This document shows, piece by piece, positions 60,129-64,000 of a stretch of DNA of 64,000 nucleotides. Source of the DNA: Hyaloscypha bicolor E (Eukaryota > Ascomycota > Leotiomycetes > Helotiales > Hyaloscyphaceae); contig NW_020194589.1 in the NCBI RefSeq assembly GCF_002865645.1, positions 1,720,812 through 1,784,811 on the forward strand, given 5' to 3'. How positions within the stretch are numbered: the first letter of the stretch is position 1; each line of letters begins with the position of its first letter. The position numbers and the translations under genes were made by a program. The notes under the pieces were generated by a model. The model searched no databases. It saw only the letters and a program-made list of their open reading frames with translations, and was not told the origin of the DNA.

Positions 60129-62764
60129 ATGCCAGCCGCCGCCATGAACGTCCTGCCGACGGCATCATCGTCGCAGATGAGGAAATCGTCGCTGCCGGAG
60201 AAGAAGTACAAGTGCCAGTTCTGCAACCGCGCCTTTTCGAGGAGCGAGCATCGCAGCAGACACGAGAGATCTCGTAAGTAACAATGTTGATGTTCCCCCT
60301 CCTCCCAGTTTCCCCTCTTTTCGCCCGGGTCGCGTGCAGAACATTCTTGTTGGCGACGCAGCGCATCCACCACCCCCCCCCATAGCATACGCGATGCACT
60401 CGTTCAATGCTAACTGCTCGTCGCAGACACCAAGGAGCGCCCTTTCAAGTGCATGAAGTGTAGAAGTACCTTCGTGCGACGCGATCTTTTGCTTCGACAT
60501 GACCGAACGGTGCACGCCAAAGACGGGGGCATCCCTCTCCACAGCGACGTGAAGCGACGAGCAGGTCCCAAGCCCGGCCCCATGTCCGGCCCCTCAAAGT
60601 CGGCCATCGCCATCGATACATCAGCCCTCGAGCAGATCGAGGCCAGCAGCGATGGAATGGTTGATCTCGAGACGGCGGCGATGTTGATGACCGACCTCCA
60701 CCACAAAGCAACGGCAGCCATGCGCAACGCGGGCGTCGAGCCACACGAGAACAGACCTGGAATGGCTTTCTCGCATGGCGCGGCACTCATGGAGCCCTCC
60801 GTCACGTACCCTCACGGAGCCATCTCGCTCCCCCAGGTGCCGTGGGATCAATTCATGCCGCAGTCGGTCACAGAGCCCAAGTCTCACTCCATCGCTTCCG
60901 CAGCCTCCGGTTCCCAGGAGTCGCAGACCTCATTCACGACAGCCAGCTCGATGCAGAATCACCCCAACCAGCTACCTCCCATCAATAAGTCGGCCGCCTC
61001 CAACTATAACGGCCTTGTGCCTGCTCTGCAATCGATGATCAACTCGTTGCCTCCCTCGGGAACCGCCACGCCAAGCCAGCAGTCGCCCTCGCAGCAACCC
61101 CGCACTGGCGAACAATCCCTGAAAGCACCTCAGGTACTCAACGACGATGAGCGCAACATCATTCTGGACAACATTCGCAGAAATGACGGTGAGCGCGCAA
61201 TCCCCGAGAGTTTCCGTCTGCCCGGTCTGGCCTCGCTGAACAGATATTTGTCGACTTACTTCGGCCTCTTCCATCACCATCTGCCGCTCTTGCATCCAGC
61301 TTCCTTCAAGCCGACCGAGGTCTCTTCGCCACTCTTGCTGGCCGTCCTGTCAATCGGTGCATTATATGCCTTTGACCAAGATCAAGCGTATGTGCTCCAC
61401 ATCGGCTCCAAGGTTCTCGTCAACCAGTTCTTGCAGAACAAGGAGAACTTCAGCTCGCGAAAGTGCCCGCTATGGACCATGCAAAGCTCGCTGCTTAACA
61501 TGATCTTCGCCAGCTGGAGCGGTGATCCAAAGGGTCTTGAATGGGCTTGCTCAATCAAGAGTCTTCTCGCAAACATGGTCGCTGGTAATCGTTACGAGCT
61601 CAAGCTTCGAACGGAAGCTCGTGACGGTGCCTGTCCTACTCGGGCTGAGTGGGTTGAGGATGAAGGTTGCCGACGAACGTACTACGCCGTCTACATCTTC
61701 TTTGGTCTCTTGACTTTGACCTACAACCACACTCCTGCAATCAGCTTCAATGAATTTGAAGATCTCCAACTGCCTTCAACCGAGGCCATGTGGAATCTGA
61801 CTGTCGTCGACGAAGAAGCTTGGCCAGAACAGCTCAAGAACTGTCAAGCTCCTTCCTTCATGGATGCTCATGACAACCTCTTCCAAGGAGAATCCTTACG
61901 CTACAGTGCTTTTGCCACTCGCGTCATGATTAACGCCCTCTTCCTCGAAGTTTGGTATCACAAGCGCAGTCCAGAGGCTTTGCAAGATGTTGTTACGGAA
62001 TACAAGCTTCGCCTGGCCCTGGAGACCTGGGAGAAATCACTCGAGCTTTGTGAACCTGAGAGCGTTTCCGTTCCTCTCAGCGCCCCTCACAAAGGTCATC
62101 CCTTAATCTTCAATGCCATGGCCATGTTCCGCAACGCTCGTGCCCGTCTCGAGGTGGATCTCAAATCGATTCAAGAAGCTCTTCGTTACCATGACTCGTA
62201 CGAAGTTGCCGCCGCCATGTCGAATGCCAGAGACAAGGTCAAGCGATCCAGCGAGATGATCAAGGTCATCCAAGAATGCTACAACTGCATTGAAACTGCA
62301 GCTCGTCAAGGCATTCGCTGGGTCGCCCGCACGTCTGCCACCAACTGGAGCATCGAGCACCCGCTTTGCGGTCTTGATCTCATGGTCATCCTCAGCCTTT
62401 GGCTCTATCGTCTGGAACATGACGAAGAGCCCGCCACTGACGAGGAAATGGTCATGTACAACAAGTTGCGGGATCTCCTGGATGACGACCATGTTGAGAT
62501 TTATGGCTCCAAGCTTAGCTCAACTGTCGCTCGTCTTTGGGGTTCCATGCTTGATGAGGTTGTTGTCTGGGGGTAGGTCCTTTCCATCCTTAGTGAAATA
62601 GATGAATATTAACATAAAATAGAATCACCAAACTCATGGGCGACTCCTTCCGTCTCCACTCTCAGGCTCTCATCGGCTACGAAGACGACATCGAAGTCTC
62701 CGACGTCTCTACTCCCTCGATGATCTCGCAGGGCGCAGATGACAACGAAGACAGCGTGTACTAA
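60129..62764 (+). CDS. C2H2 zinc-finger and fungal_trans domain transcription factor
   Basis: Three exons, 60129-60273, 60427-62572 and 62623-62764, give 810 aa across introns of 153 and 50 nt (phases 1 and 2). Finger 1 is Cys29, Cys32, His45 and His49 (YKCQFCNRAFSRSEHR); His49 is created across the first splice. Finger 2 is Cys57, Cys60, His73 and His78 (FKCMKCRSTFVRRD). A Ser/Gln/Pro-rich linker follows. The fungal-specific transcription factor domain starts near FRLPGLASLNRYLSTYFGLF and includes LPLLHPASF, ECWACS-like and DEGCRRTYYAVYIFF blocks. The short last exon adds GDSFRLHSQALIGYED. The two-finger plus fungal_trans layout is shared with AmdX/ADR1-like regulators, so a role in carbon or nitrogen source use is possible but not shown. 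It acts in the nucleus by DNA binding. Confidence 0.92.
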
Positions 62765-64000
62765 AAATTGCTATTCTTCCTTTTTTAACGAGCTCCATGA
62801 TTTCCTTTGTTCTCTCCTAAATTACATAGACTCTGATATCCCTCTCATCTCCTTCATCTCCTTACATCATCTCCTTTGTCATTGCATATAGCGTTTTACA
62901 GGTTGGATTTGGCTTCAGGGTAACGGGCAACAATACGGGGCTGGTCTGGTTCGGTTGGCTTGGCTTGGCTGGGCATATCGGGTCGTCGTCATCTCATCAT
63001 CTTTTTTCCTCGCCTCTTCATATACCTCCGCGCATCTAGCGCCCTAATCTCGCACGCACACATCTCTTGGCTGGCCCACCCGTTTGTGTTGTTTCTGCCC
63101 TGTCTTTTTAGTAGCTGGTGGCTTCCAACTTTTCTTTTTACCTGTTGTGCGCGGCATATTACTACTTATTTAATAGTCTTGTACTCCTCTCTACCGAGTC
63201 ATCAGATACCTTGTTCGATATACAACTGCTTCTGATTCGGTCTGTTGCAATTGTTTCGCGTGCGAGTCTTGTTGCAGTTTGGATTCTTGTATTTATGTAT
63301 ATGCGTATGCATTGTGGTGGGCAAGAATGGGGTTTACTGGGTGGATGGGAAAGAATTGGAGAGAATGGGTGGGAGTGGGGGAATGAAATTGGGATTGAAT
63401 AAGGGCGGGGGTGGCCTACTTGCGTGTATAGATACAGTGCGTGAGAGGTCAGCATCATATTGATTGTCTACAACTCTCTACATATTTATCACTTTTATGT
63501 GATCATGTCTGTGAAAATATCTTAAGTCGGAATTCCCTTGAGACCAAAGGCTTTCCCCCTCGCGGTGGACAAGAAAAGCCAACGTTCCTCGAGGCGGGCT
63601 GATCATTCATCTTGGAAGGTTCTTCAACCTTCCAGACCTTTTGAGGATAAACCTGGAGGTGGTCCAGAGAAGAGATCTTCTAGTGAGCCGATAAAGGCAG
63701 AGTTTTGAAGCTCGAGGGTACCGGCAAACGTCATTTCAATATCACTTATCGACAAAGAATGAAATAACAAATCCTTGCTCCTATCAAGGCTTTCCGTTGC
63801 GCGTTGCTTTGGGTTTGGGGTTGGCCTCTTTGGAGAAGCAAGAAGCACCGCATCTCTGGTGCGTGCGGAAATTCTTCACTTCTCACCCAAAATTCTAACG
63901 CTGTACTTGCAATCTGGGAGACCTGGACGATTCGAATCGGCAGAGCCAAAAAGCTCGTTCGTGCCATTGCTACCTGTGCCCTGTAAGCTAATATCAAGAT
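62765..64000. other. 3' flank of the C2H2 regulator and window end
   Basis: About 1.2 kb with no supportable gene. Short frames at 63118-63402 plus and 63746-63997 minus have no recognisable domain. A gene could begin beyond the right edge. Confidence 0.4.

Overview
The window reads as nuclear DNA of a filamentous ascomycete (Pezizomycotina). The reasons are: genes broken by 45-70 nt spliceosomal introns with GTAAGT/GTATGT donors and CTAAC/CTGAC-type branch sites; fungal orthologues of TEL1, NUP192, CUL4 and a CDC25-type RasGEF; a HET-domain gene; a Crh-like GH16 enzyme; a C2H2/fungal_trans regulator; and AT-rich transposon copies with the transition-mutation pattern of repeat-induced point mutation (RIP). 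A Leotiomycetes-like fungus would fit, but that is inference. No prokaryotic features are present.

Layout. 1-3.2 kb is a transposon graveyard: a RIP-degraded Ty3/gypsy gag-protease remnant, a Tc1/mariner transposase N-terminus and a 474-bp non-autonomous inverted-repeat element. 3.4-4.5 kb is an AsaB/GA4-desaturase-like gene. 5.1-6.9 kb is a broken HET gene whose head and tail lie on opposite strands. 7.2-12.1 kb holds a two-exon glycosylated membrane protein and a secreted type-B carboxylesterase, separated by a 311-bp palindromic MITE.

13.4-31.7 kb is a conserved housekeeping core: TEL1 (minus, 9 exons, 2,952 aa) diverges from NUP192 (plus, 5 exons, 1,670 aa), followed by CUL4 (plus, 3 exons, 862 aa). 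I rebuilt exon boundaries by checking splice sites, phase and family motifs together. 34-37.2 kb holds a BTB/POZ protein and a Crh-like GH16 enzyme.

37.2-47 kb is gene-poor and includes a frameshifted BTB pseudogene, a 42-C homopolymer and a weak small ORF. 47.2-51.2 kb is an SH3-WW-RasGEF protein (minus, 5 exons, 1,240 aa). 51.2-60.1 kb is a long, largely non-coding interval with simple repeats and a hAT transposon relic. 60.1-62.8 kb is a C2H2 plus fungal_trans transcription factor (3 exons, 810 aa).

The genes do not form a biosynthetic cluster. The core is housekeeping (DNA damage signalling, nuclear pore, ubiquitin ligase, Ras activation), interrupted by accessory islands that carry repeats and decayed HET and BTB genes. 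I found no convincing new multi-gene system. The most unusual items are the inverted HET pseudogene, the long-TIR MITE, the twice-frameshifted BTB gene and the reading-frame-preserving introns of the RasGEF.
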